A stretch of DNA of 64,000 nt from Desulfobacter sp. (GTDB lineage Bacteria; Desulfobacterota; Desulfobacteria; Desulfobacterales; Desulfobacteraceae). The position numbers and the translations under genes were made by a program. Positions 56,390 through 64,000 of this stretch are shown in pieces. Where the stretch lies: positions 1,357,501-1,421,500 of the forward strand of contig CP054838.1 of NCBI GenBank assembly GCA_028768545.1, in the 5' to 3' direction. The notes under the pieces are model-generated. The model was not told where the DNA came from and made no database searches. It saw only the letters and a program-made list of their open reading frames with translations. The first letter of the stretch is position 1; every line of letters starts with the position of its first letter.

Positions 56390-56778
56390 AATACTTAGCA
56401 TAAATTTTTCAAATGGCAAGCACTATTTATAACCTCTTGCATATTTAGCTCATATGATCGGTTTTAAGGGAACATTTTGTTAGCCCGCATATTTCACAAA
56501 GCGTTTTTTCCTTAGCTGCAAGGCACAGACCGAGAAGCTGTAGTCCTTTACTGCGAGCGGACTGTAACCCAGCAGATGAGGTAAAACGCTTTGCCCGGAG
56601 GGTGATGTTTCGTAGAATGTAAAACGACACAACCAATTGTAATAATATAACTTTTTGGCAAAACACTTAAAATTTCATGAAATATTCGGGTTAGGCTTTC
56701 GCCAGGGCTTCGCCTGTGCCAGGGGATCTTGCAAGGAAATTCTTTGAAAATCACCTTTCATGGGGTATACTATCCGCC
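56390..56778. other. Intergenic region, 389 bp, with a structured element
   Basis: It lies between IS4 copy 4 and the DUF2914 gene. It is AT-rich except for the 97-bp inverted-repeat element at 56497-56593. A GC-rich hairpin-like piece (TTTCGCCAGGGCTTCGCC region, about 56698-56712) precedes the promoter area of the next gene, with TATACT at 56766-56771. Confidence 0.5.
56497..56593. repeat. 97-bp structured inverted-repeat element (MITE- or ncRNA-like)
   Basis: Perfect 11-bp ends CAAAGCGTTTT and AAAACGCTTTG enclose GC-richer sequence with its own partial pairings (CCTTAGCTGC near the left with GCAGATGAGG near the right; AGTCC with GGACT at the tip). It is unlike the AT-rich flanks. No ORF. 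It may be a dispersed palindromic repeat or a structured RNA. Confidence 0.5.
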
Positions 56779-57189
56779 ATGAAAACATGGTTTGCAAAAT
56801 GGGTGGTTTCCCTGATGATCATTTCCGGGTGGGTTATTTTCCCGAATCCAGGGCAATGCCGTGACAAGGAAATTCTTTCCCAGGCCGTGATGTGCACAGC
56901 CATCGAGACATTCAAACCCGTGGACCCGGCCGTGGTTTTTTCCATCTCCCGGGGAGAGGTTTTTTGTTTTTCACGATTTGACCCGGTCCTGGAGAAAACA
57001 CATATCTTCCACCGGTGGTATAAGCGGGACAAGCTTATTTTTACCATGAAGCTGACCCTTTCTCCTCCCAAATGGTCTTCGTTCAGCAGGATACAGATCC
57101 GGGATGCGGACAAGGGACCCTGGCGGGTGGAAATTCTTGATGACCAGGACCAACTGATGCAAACCCTAAGATTCAGCATGACGGACTGA
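56779..57189 (+). CDS. DUF2914-domain secreted protein
   Basis: 136 aa with a leader (MKTWFAKWVVSLMIISGW, cleavage near GQCRD) and a DUF2914-like domain: AVMCTAIETFKPVDPAVVFS, VFCFSRFDPVL, HIFHRWYKRDKLIF and WRVEILDDQDQLMQ. The domain is an uncharacterised beta fold in secreted proteins. It starts a four-gene run with the cyclase gene 7 bases on. ATG 56779 is chosen over the in-frame ATG at 56716 because of the leader. Confidence 0.75.
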   Translation: MKTWFAKWVVSLMIISGWVIFPNPGQCRDKEILSQAVMCTAIETFKPVDPAVVFSISRGEVFCFSRFDPVLEKTHIFHRWYKRDKLIFTMKLTLSPPKWSSFSRIQIRDADKGPWRVEILDDQDQLMQTLRFSMTD

Positions 57190-57196
57190 TCTGCCC

Positions 57197-58630
57197 ATGG
57201 AACAATTCCTATACGATTTTCCGGGATTTCGCTGGCAGGATCTGGTGGATATCCTTTTGAATGCCTATATTCTGTTCAGGCTTTATGTGCTGTTCAGGGG
57301 AACCAATGTGTTCAGGGTGCTTCTGGCCGTATGCCTGCTCTGGATCGTCAGCCGGTTTGCCTCTTTTTTAGGGCTCATTATTACCAACTGGGCCATGCAG
57401 GGGGTGATTACGGCAGCCACCTTCGTAATTATCATTGTGTTTAGAAATGAGATTTCCAGTGTGGTCAGGACACGGAATTTAAAGTCTTTTTTCTGGGGGA
57501 TTCCAAGGCACCAGGTCAATACCCCCATAGAGATTGTTGTCGACAGTGTGAGGGATTTGGCCGAAAAAAAGATCGGTGCCCTGATTGTACTTCCGTTAAA
57601 ACAGGGGCTGGACTCTTTTGTCAGAAGCGGGATCACCCTTAACGGGAAATTGTCAAAAGAGGCGTTGGTCAGTATTTTCTGGCCGGATAATCCCCTCCAT
57701 GACGGGGCCGCTATTATCCAGGGGAACCGGATTACCCGGGCCGGTGTGATTCTTCCCCTGTCCCAGAAAAGAGATCTTGACACAAGTTACGGGACCCGTC
57801 ACAGGGCCGCCCTGGGGTTGACCGAACTTACAGATGCCATTGTGATCGTGGTCTCTGAAGAGCGCGGTAAGATCTCGGTGCTGGAAAAAAACAGATTCCA
57901 TTCCATTGGACAGGCCTCGGACATTCAGGCGGTTTTTAAAGACCATGCCGGAGAAGATCCTAAAAAAAGGGGGCTGAAACGTCAGACACGGGAACTGGCC
58001 CTTGCCGGGATGATCTGTCTTGTGTGCACCATTGGAATCTGGTATGTATTTTCAAGGGGAATGTCGACCCTGTCCACCCATGAAGTTCCCATTGAGTTTA
58101 TCAAGCCTGATCCCAAACTTCAAATCACCCAGGTCTCTGCATCAGAGGCCAAGCTGCTGATTTCCGGAGCACTGCCCCTGATCAAGGCCCTGGATCCGGG
58201 ACAGATCAATATTAAACTGATCCTGCCTGATTCAGGGGCGGGTAATAAAGTATTGCCCATTTCCCCAAAGGATGTCATGCTCCCTCCGGGTATCCAGCTT
58301 AAAAAGATTGAGCCGGCCCAGGTTAAAATTACCCTGGACGCCCTGGTGGAAAAAGAACTTCCCATCCAGCCCGACTGGAAGGGGAAACTGCCCAAAGGAT
58401 TTATTATGGTCCGGGCAAGAACTATTCCTCCTGTCGTACAGGTCAAGGGCGGAGCCCTGGCCTTAAACCATGTCTCGACCATTTTTACAGAAAAGATTTT
58501 TTTGGACACCCTAAGGGATTCGGGCACAATAAAAGTGGGACTGGTGCTGGATTCGCCAGCCATGAAGGTTGAAACCGGCACCCGGGTTCAGGTTCAGTAT
58601 TTTATATCCAAGAGCAACCCTGCAATTTAA
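57197..58630 (+). CDS. cdaA: Diadenylate cyclase CdaA fused to YbbR-like (CdaR) domain
   Basis: 477 aa. Residues 1-90 hold three membrane helices, then the DAC domain makes c-di-AMP from two ATP: conserved NPLHDGAAIIQGNRI (DGA motif) and YGTRHRAALGLTE (RHR motif). A fourth helix follows (about 266-286, LALAGMICLVCTIGIWYVFS), and then a YbbR-like repeat region to the end (about 290-470). In Firmicutes CdaA and its regulator CdaR/YbbR are separate neighbouring genes; here they are one protein. No frameshift or internal start is seen at the joint. Confidence 0.92.
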   Translation: MEQFLYDFPGFRWQDLVDILLNAYILFRLYVLFRGTNVFRVLLAVCLLWIVSRFASFLGLIITNWAMQGVITAATFVIIIVFRNEISSVVRTRNLKSFFWGIPRHQVNTPIEIVVDSVRDLAEKKIGALIVLPLKQGLDSFVRSGITLNGKLSKEALVSIFWPDNPLHDGAAIIQGNRITRAGVILPLSQKRDLDTSYGTRHRAALGLTELTDAIVIVVSEERGKISVLEKNRFHSIGQASDIQAVFKDHAGEDPKKRGLKRQTRELALAGMICLVCTIGIWYVFSRGMSTLSTHEVPIEFIKPDPKLQITQVSASEAKLLISGALPLIKALDPGQINIKLILPDSGAGNKVLPISPKDVMLPPGIQLKKIEPAQVKITLDALVEKELPIQPDWKGKLPKGFIMVRARTIPPVVQVKGGALALNHVSTIFTEKIFLDTLRDSGTIKVGLVLDSPAMKVETGTRVQVQYFISKSNPAI

Positions 58631-58680
58631 TCGACATTCATAAAGGACAAGAGATAACCTTAAGGTTAAGGACATCATTC

Positions 58681-59307
58681 ATGGGCAAGGCAAATATCCT
58701 GGGACATACCCACAATTTAAGGATTTTATCCATTTCTGATTTTATTGAGAAGGACTTGACCCGGGATATTGAGAACAAGGATCTTCCGCCCATTGATCTG
58801 GTCCTTTCCTGCGGTGACATGGATCCTGAATACCTGTCATTCTTGCGGGACCGGCTGGACGCCCCCTTGTACTACATCAAGGGGAATCATGATATCAGAT
58901 ATACCCTGTCCAACCCAGTGGGGTGTGAAAATATTCATGCCAGGGTGGTCAGGGCAGGATCTTTGAATATTTTGGGCCTTGAAGGGTCTATGTGGTATAA
59001 TGGGGGACCCAATCAATATACCGAAGCCATGATGAAAAAAATTATCTTTTGGCTGGGGTTTCAGATTTGGCGTAAAAAACCCATCCACATGGTGGTTGCC
59101 CATGCCTCTCCCCGTTATGTTCATGACAGAGAAGACTTATGTCACCGGGGTTTTGAATGTTTTAACCGGATGATGGCAAAGCTTCAACCTGATTATTTTA
59201 TCCATGGGCATGTCCATGAGGCGTTTGAAGGGTTTGAACAGAGAATCACCCAAGTCAACCGGACAAAGGTGATCAACACCTGCGGCCATATTATTATTGA
59301 GGTCTGA
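58681..59307 (+). CDS. Calcineurin-like metallophosphoesterase
   Basis: 208 aa. Motifs SCGDMDP (Asp), GNHD (Asn/His), VAHASPRYVH (His) and IHGHVHEAF (two His) give the binuclear metal site. The first motif reads ISDF where D-x-H is usual, so one ligand may be replaced or the enzyme may work with a variant site. It follows the cyclase gene by 50 bases and overlaps nothing; a role in nucleotide turnover next to a c-di-AMP cyclase is tempting but unproven. Confidence 0.85.
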   Translation: MGKANILGHTHNLRILSISDFIEKDLTRDIENKDLPPIDLVLSCGDMDPEYLSFLRDRLDAPLYYIKGNHDIRYTLSNPVGCENIHARVVRAGSLNILGLEGSMWYNGGPNQYTEAMMKKIIFWLGFQIWRKKPIHMVVAHASPRYVHDREDLCHRGFECFNRMMAKLQPDYFIHGHVHEAFEGFEQRITQVNRTKVINTCGHIIIEV

Positions 59308-59309
59308 GT

Positions 59310-60392
59310 ATGATGAAATTTTTAAAAAACCTGTTTGATTCCAAGTCCAGAAATTCGGACAATGACCATGTTTCTTCCTTTAATGAGCAGCAGGCTGAAG
59401 AAGAGGACGTGGAATTTGTTGAGCACGGTCTCAAGACCATTCCCATGGACCAGATTACGGGCAGCGTGGGAAAATATTATGATTTTGATTCCAGGTTCAG
59501 GCCTAAAAAATATGTGTCAGGCAAGCGGTTCAGTGATATTAAACGGATCATGCGGGAAGGCGGCAGTCTGCCGCCGGTGAATCTTTACCAGATCCGCAAT
59601 GACTATTATGTCCTGGACGGCAACCATCGGGTGGCCGCGGCCAAGGAGTTGGGATGGAGCGAGATCCAGGCCAAGGTGGTCGAGCTCTTGTCCGGTAAAA
59701 ACACGATGGAAAATCTGATTTACATTGAAAGAAAGAAATTTTTTGAAAAAACCGGACTCAAGCAGACCATAGATCTCACCGAGGTGGGAAAGTATAATTT
59801 TCTGGAAAAACAGATCAAAAAGCATCAGCTTTACCTGGCATCCCAGTCCGGCAGGGACTGTGACCTGAAAAAAGCGGCCAGGGACTGGTATAATACGATT
59901 TTTGTCCCCCTGACCGCCATTATATCTTCAGGCGGTCTGCTGGCCTATTTTCCCGGAAGAAGTATTGCTGACCTTTACACCTATATTTCCTATTATCATT
60001 GGAACCGCAGCACCAACCGAAAATACGGCATCGGAATTGACCAGCTCATCCCCAAAAGCATGGAGGGGTTTAGAAAATCCATGCTCGAGAAAAATACCCC
60101 TGACTATCCTGAAATGAAGCGGACCATTACCGCCTTTATTTTTATCAATATCGGGGCCACAGAAGAGATGCAGATTCTGGACTCTCTGTATGCCTTGGAT
60201 GAGGTTCAGGAGGTGCACTCGGTTCACGGCACCATTGATATCCTGGTTAAAGTGGTCCTGAAAAGGGATTTTCTGGCCTCCGATGCAGAAACCATTGCCG
60301 AGTTTGTGGATCAGAATATCAGGCGGCTTGAAGGCATTAACCGGACCCAGACCATTATTCCGGGCATATCCAAGGTGAAGATGGGATTTTAA
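59310..60392 (+). CDS. ParB/Srx-like protein with C-terminal Lrp-type RAM domain
   Basis: 360 aa, 2 bases after the phosphoesterase gene. Residues about 40-130 are a ParB/sulfiredoxin-like nuclease fold: FRPKKYVSGKRFSDIKRIM, LPPVNLYQIRNDYYVLDGNHRVAAAKELG, with the GNHR motif. A middle region of unknown fold (130-275) is rich in aromatics. Residues about 280-355 form an Lrp/AsnC-type RAM ligand domain: AFIFINIGATEEMQILDSLY, EVQEVHSVHGTIDILVKVV, INRTQTIIP. I know no name for this combination. Ends the four-gene run at a strong terminator. Confidence 0.75.
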   Translation: MMKFLKNLFDSKSRNSDNDHVSSFNEQQAEEEDVEFVEHGLKTIPMDQITGSVGKYYDFDSRFRPKKYVSGKRFSDIKRIMREGGSLPPVNLYQIRNDYYVLDGNHRVAAAKELGWSEIQAKVVELLSGKNTMENLIYIERKKFFEKTGLKQTIDLTEVGKYNFLEKQIKKHQLYLASQSGRDCDLKKAARDWYNTIFVPLTAIISSGGLLAYFPGRSIADLYTYISYYHWNRSTNRKYGIGIDQLIPKSMEGFRKSMLEKNTPDYPEMKRTITAFIFINIGATEEMQILDSLYALDEVQEVHSVHGTIDILVKVVLKRDFLASDAETIAEFVDQNIRRLEGINRTQTIIPGISKVKMGF

Positions 60393-60471
60393 AACCTGAT
60401 GGCGTCGTAAAAAGGGGATTGCCGAGAAAGGGCGAAGGTACGGCAACCGGATATTGTGGATACAAAACGCA

Positions 60472-60508
60472 AAAAGGGCCGACGACCCAATGGATCGTCG
60501 GCCCTTTT
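60472..60508. terminator. Bidirectional terminator
   Basis: AAAAGGGCCGACGA and TCGTCGGCCCTTTT pair perfectly over 14 bases around a 9-base loop, with A and T runs on both sides. It serves the ParB-RAM gene (+) and the glutamate-synthase-like gene (-). Confidence 0.92.
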
Positions 60509-60526
60509 ATGTATCCTGGTGGATAT

Positions 60527-62854
60527 TTACAAAGGGGTGTTGGGAACAAGATCCCAGATTCCGCAGGGGCAGGCCCCTTTGCAGAATCCGCACCCAATGC
60601 ATTTGTCCCCGTCCACCACATATTCAAATCCGGTTTTGGTCTCTTGCCGGCTGATGGCCGCTTCTGGGCAGACTGCCACACAGATGCCGCAGTCCCGGCA
60701 GTTTCCGCAGGAGGCACAGTCCTCACCGCAGCTGTCCAGGGCAGCGGTCTCTTTTCTGGGGTCGTAATAGGCCAGAGAGACCCGTTGTTTGTCGATCATG
60801 GGCAGCTGTGATGCCTGATCCGGTGCCTTGCCCCGGATGATCTGGTCAATGGAAAAGGCCGCTTTTTTCCCTGCGCCGATGGCTTCGGTGATAAGACCTA
60901 TGCCCACGACATCTCCAATGGCAAATACCCTTGAATCCGAGGTCTGGCAGTTTTGGTCCACTTTGACAAACCCGTTTTCCGTGACCAGTTCGTCTCCGAG
61001 AAAGGCAAGATCCGGCACATCCCCGATGGAGATCACCACCGTGTCAGCCGCTAAACGTTCCCCGTCTGCAAGCGTTACCCCTTTGGCTGTGATTTCTTTG
61101 GTAAACAAGGGCCAGCGAAATTTAGCTCCGCATTTTTCGGCATCTTCTTTTTCCTTGCCAAATGCCGCAGGTTTTTGGACATCAATCAGGGTGATGTCCC
61201 GGGCCCCTAACCGATGTGCCTCTGTTGCCACATCACAGCCGACATTGCCTGCCCCGATGATAAGAATCTTTTTTCCGGGGTGAACCTTGTCCTGTTTGGC
61301 CTGTTCCAGAAAATCATTGGCAGAGAGCGCTCTTTTGATCCCCTTCACCGGAAGTGTCCTGGGTTTTTTTGCCCCGGCCGCAACAATGGTGAAATCATAG
61401 TGATTTTTGATTTTGTAAAAAAGGGCGGCCGTGATTTTCTGTTCTGTGCGGATGTCCTGGATAAAGGATTTGACCCGGGCAAGTTCTGAATCCAGGGTCT
61501 TAGAGGGTACTCTGGATTCGGGAATTACCGAGGCGATTTTTCCGCCAATGGTCTTGCCTGTCTCAAACAGGGTCGGGGTGTGGCCCTTGAGGGTCAAATG
61601 CCAGGCCGCGGAAATACCGCCCGGGCCGGCCCCGATGACCGCCACCTTTTTTTTGCTTTTTCTGGCGGGTTTGGGCGGTTTGATATCCTGCCCTGCCCGA
61701 CCCAGCAGCCGTACGTCAATGGGACTCATATAGGCTGAGTTCCGGGTGCAGGAGGCCATGCAGGGGCTGGGGCAGAGATACCCGCAAACCGTGGCCGGAA
61801 AGGGGGTGTGCTCAAGGCCCATGGAAATGGCCTCGTCAATATTATCGGCCCTGACCATGGCCCAGCGGTCCTGGACCGGAATGCCTGTGGGGCAGGCGGC
61901 CTGGCAGGGGGACGTATACCGGCCCTGTTCCCACACCGGTACGTACCGGCGGTTGTTTCCTTTGGCAATGAGGGGGATGGTTCCTTTTTCCGTCTCCTGA
62001 AGATCTCCGATAAGACCGCCTCGTCCAAGTTCAGCATCCCAGATCTGGTCCCTGAACCATGACATGGCAGGATGGCTGGTCCCTTGGGTTTTCTCCTGGG
62101 GGGTCTTTGAGGTAAACAGCCGCCAGTCTCGTCTGTTGGACATGTGTTCAAACAGATCCTGTTTTTGAATCTTGTCCAGAAAATTTTTGATATGGGTCCG
62201 AAGCCATTTCCAGTCCTTGTCTGCCAGGGGAATTTCTTTGGCATCTTTTTTGGAATACCCTTTTGCATTTCCCCGGAGAAAAACCTGGCCCCCCACCATA
62301 CCCACCAGGGGGCGGTAGCCTAAGAGTTCTTCCCGATTTTCGCACCCATGGCCGCAGATCACGGCAATGCCGCCGGCCATGAATTCTCCGAAATAATCTC
62401 CTGCAGACCCCAGCACCCATAGTTCAGGGGGATCAAACCGGGGATTCCGCTTGGTCATGGTCATGCCCCGGGCGCCAATGGATCCGCCCACAAAGACTTT
62501 TCCCTGGGCCGCACCGTTCATGACCCCGTTGGAGGCGTTTCCATGGACAATGATCTGGGCGCCTGCATTGAGCCATCCAATATCGTCCGAGGCAGGTCCC
62601 ATGATTTCAATTTCAGTGTTGGCGTTGCCCAAAGAGCCTGTACGCTGGCCTGAGTGGCCGATGATCCGGATTTGGGTTTTTTCTGTGCCTGCATCCCAGA
62701 GCCGTCCGCCAATACCGTGCTGGCCAAATGCCTGGACCTCGAGTTTCCGGTTCCCCCGGCTGATATGCTGGTGGATGATCTCTTCAAGAACCCTGGAAGG
62801 GATTCGTTTTTCGTCTCTTTTTCCTGCTATAAATATATAATCGCTTTTTTTCAT
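60527..62854 (-). CDS. Glutamate-synthase-like GXGXG / GltD / ferredoxin fusion
   Basis: 775 aa in three parts. Residues 1-260 are a GltB C-terminal GXGXG beta-helix (FGQHGIGGRLWDAGTEK, GNANTEIEIMGPASDDIGWLN, GAAQGKVFVGGSIGARGM). Residues 300-690 are a GltD-like NAD(P)H flavoprotein: CQAACPTGIPVQ and CGYLCPSPCMASC for Fe-S binding, VAVIGAGPGGISAAWHLTLKG for FAD, ILIIGAGNVGCDVATEA for NAD(P). The C terminus is a 2x4Fe-4S ferredoxin (CGNCRDCGICVAVCP, CIGCGFCKGACP). It pairs with the next, FMN-binding gene 12 bases away. Likely an NAD(P)H- or ferredoxin-linked glutamate synthase variant; the glutaminase part is not here. Confidence 0.9.
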   Translation of the reverse strand: MKKSDYIFIAGKRDEKRIPSRVLEEIIHQHISRGNRKLEVQAFGQHGIGGRLWDAGTEKTQIRIIGHSGQRTGSLGNANTEIEIMGPASDDIGWLNAGAQIIVHGNASNGVMNGAAQGKVFVGGSIGARGMTMTKRNPRFDPPELWVLGSAGDYFGEFMAGGIAVICGHGCENREELLGYRPLVGMVGGQVFLRGNAKGYSKKDAKEIPLADKDWKWLRTHIKNFLDKIQKQDLFEHMSNRRDWRLFTSKTPQEKTQGTSHPAMSWFRDQIWDAELGRGGLIGDLQETEKGTIPLIAKGNNRRYVPVWEQGRYTSPCQAACPTGIPVQDRWAMVRADNIDEAISMGLEHTPFPATVCGYLCPSPCMASCTRNSAYMSPIDVRLLGRAGQDIKPPKPARKSKKKVAVIGAGPGGISAAWHLTLKGHTPTLFETGKTIGGKIASVIPESRVPSKTLDSELARVKSFIQDIRTEQKITAALFYKIKNHYDFTIVAAGAKKPRTLPVKGIKRALSANDFLEQAKQDKVHPGKKILIIGAGNVGCDVATEAHRLGARDITLIDVQKPAAFGKEKEDAEKCGAKFRWPLFTKEITAKGVTLADGERLAADTVVISIGDVPDLAFLGDELVTENGFVKVDQNCQTSDSRVFAIGDVVGIGLITEAIGAGKKAAFSIDQIIRGKAPDQASQLPMIDKQRVSLAYYDPRKETAALDSCGEDCASCGNCRDCGICVAVCPEAAISRQETKTGFEYVVDGDKCIGCGFCKGACPCGIWDLVPNTPL

Positions 62855-62866
62855 GGCAGCCTCCTT

Positions 62867-64000
62867 TTACACCACATACTTGATACTGAGGCGGTCAGCA
62901 ATGGCTTTATCGTCAATCCCCAGGGCATCGGACATACCGATGGGCAGGGAGGTGGAGCGGCCTAATGGGGCCACAATCTTTTTAAGCTCCGTGTCAAAGG
63001 AGACAAAGAGATCCACAATGCGCTGGGCCACATCTTCCGGGTCCAGCCGTCTGTAAAGTCTTGGATCCTGGGAGGTGATGCCCTTGGGGCATATCCCTAA
63101 ATTGCAGACATTGCACCGGTCTTCTTCTGTTCCCACGCAGCCGGCCGCTGCCTGCATCACATATTTTCCGATCTGGACGCCCGAGGCGCCGAGCATGATC
63201 AAGGCTGCGGCATTGGCGGCGATATTGCCGTTTTTGCCGATACCCCCCCCGGCAAATATGGGCACTTCATTCTGCATGCCGATTTTGGTCAGGTTCAGAT
63301 AGTTGTCCCGAATGCAAGAGGCGATGGGATGTCCCATGTGATCCATGGATACGGAATAGGCCGCCCCTGTTCCCCCGTCTTCACCGTCAATGGCAAGGCC
63401 CGAGGCATAGTCGTTTCTGGTTAGGTTGTTGAGCACGGCCAAAGAGGTGGATGAGGCGGATATTTTCGGGTATACCGGCACCCTGAATCCCCAGGCCATG
63501 GACATGGACAAAATCATTTTGGCCACGGATTCTTCAATGGAATACTGGGTCTGGTGGGTGGGGGGAGAGGGCAGGCTCACGCCTGGGGGCACGCCCCGGA
63601 TGGCGGCAATGAGCTTATTGACCTTATGCCACATCAAGAGTCCGCCGTCCCCGGGTTTGGCACCCTGGCCGTATTTGATCTCAATGGCGCAGGGGTCTTC
63701 TTTCATATGGGGGATGGCATGGATGATCTCGTCCCAGCCAAAATAGCCCGAGGCAATCTGGAGGATGACATATTTTAAAAACCGGGAACGCAAAAGGCGC
63801 GGGGGGCATCCCCCTTCACCCGTGCACACGCGTACGGGCATGCCCATTTCCTCATTCAGGTAGGCCACTCCCATCTGAAGTCCCTCCCACATGGTGGGGG
63901 ACAGGGCACCAAATGACATCCCCCCGATGATGAGGGGATAGATCTCCCTGACCGGCGGGATCCAGCCCTTTGTCTTGAGCCGTTTCATGTTCTCACTCGG
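62867..64000 (-). CDS. Glutamate synthase-like FMN-binding subunit (5' end outside the window)
   Basis: The visible part has the GltS FMN domain: IIGGMSFGALSP, GQGAKPGDGGLLMWHKV, PSPPTHQTQYSIEE, AIDGEDGGTGAAYSVS, FAGGGIGKNGNIAANAA, GASGVQIGKYVMQAAAG, then the cluster ligands CNVCNLGICPKGI. The frame is open to the edge (codons before the ATG at 63988 have no stop) and the FMN domain starts only 15 residues after that ATG, while family members usually have about 100 residues before it, so the true start is probably beyond 64000. It lies 12 bases before the fusion gene. Confidence 0.85.
   Translation of the reverse strand, partial: PSENMKRLKTKGWIPPVREIYPLIIGGMSFGALSPTMWEGLQMGVAYLNEEMGMPVRVCTGEGGCPPRLLRSRFLKYVILQIASGYFGWDEIIHAIPHMKEDPCAIEIKYGQGAKPGDGGLLMWHKVNKLIAAIRGVPPGVSLPSPPTHQTQYSIEESVAKMILSMSMAWGFRVPVYPKISASSTSLAVLNNLTRNDYASGLAIDGEDGGTGAAYSVSMDHMGHPIASCIRDNYLNLTKIGMQNEVPIFAGGGIGKNGNIAANAAALIMLGASGVQIGKYVMQAAAGCVGTEEDRCNVCNLGICPKGITSQDPRLYRRLDPEDVAQRIVDLFVSFDTELKKIVAPLGRSTSLPIGMSDALGIDDKAIADRLSIKYVV

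Overview
The window looks like a chromosome segment of a strictly anaerobic, marine-type member of the Desulfobacterota, most likely Desulfobacteraceae-like. This is inferred from the gene mix: a multihaem HAO-family cytochrome, a free-standing CO dehydrogenase, Na+-NQR, a split glutamate-synthase-type Fe-S flavoenzyme, acetate kinase, and many sensor kinases with a moderate-GC, cgg/ccc-rich codon style. No dsr, apr or rRNA gene is present, so the assignment is not proven.

Layout. 1-1.8 kb: 3' part of a multihaem cytochrome and a small secreted protein. 1.8-6.2 kb: a family-5 solute-binding protein broken by a frameshift and an IS630 element, then a frameshifted SLC13/TrkA-C permease. 6.3-11 kb: fdhD overlapping a Cache/PAS histidine kinase, and an ABC substrate-binding protein with an in-frame TAG. 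10.7-24.6 kb: a complete-in-outline but wrecked type I-C CRISPR-Cas locus (cas3-cas5-cas8c-cas7-cas4-cas1-cas2, with a WYL regulator upstream), hit by four IS copies and without any CRISPR array. 24.8-33 kb: pyrE, pyrK, pyrD and the full nqrABCDEF operon. 33.5-42.5 kb: a convergent pair of small-molecule glycosyltransferases, cyclophilin, an HD-GYP regulator with a damaged receiver, a binding-protein/hybrid-kinase pair and an M24 peptidase. 42.6-46.4 kb: ackA-gntR opposite an AEC transporter with a clear operator between, then tetR. 46.7-56.4 kb: cooS, then two same-strand IS4 copies flanking a nuclease, a lactonase-like hydrolase and a polar amino-acid ABC operon whose binding protein also carries an in-frame TAG. 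56.8-60.4 kb: DUF2914 protein, a fused diadenylate cyclase-YbbR protein, a metallophosphoesterase and a ParB-RAM protein. 60.5-64 kb: glutamate-synthase-like subunits running off the end.

Seven IS copies of three kinds were delimited to the base, each with intact target duplications: one IS630 (901 bp, TA), four IS4 (1311 bp, 9-bp duplications; one carries a 14-bp deletion) and two ISL3 (1366 bp, 8-bp duplications). The near identity of copies points to recent bursts. They explain much of the gene loss, most strikingly in the CRISPR locus: cas1 is cut near its C terminus, cas3 has lost helicase lobe 1 and carries an ISL3 on the scar, the cas3 promoter region is split, and the 3' end of cas2 abuts a foreign gene where leader and array should be.

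The points most worth a second look are the arrayless I-C locus with a 39-bp palindrome and a lone I-C repeat-like 12-mer upstream of cas3, the two in-frame TAG codons in otherwise sound binding-protein genes, an NqrA that keeps two RnfC-like 4Fe-4S motifs, the CdaA-YbbR fusion with its ParB-RAM neighbour, and the HD-GYP protein that lacks its phosphoacceptor segment.
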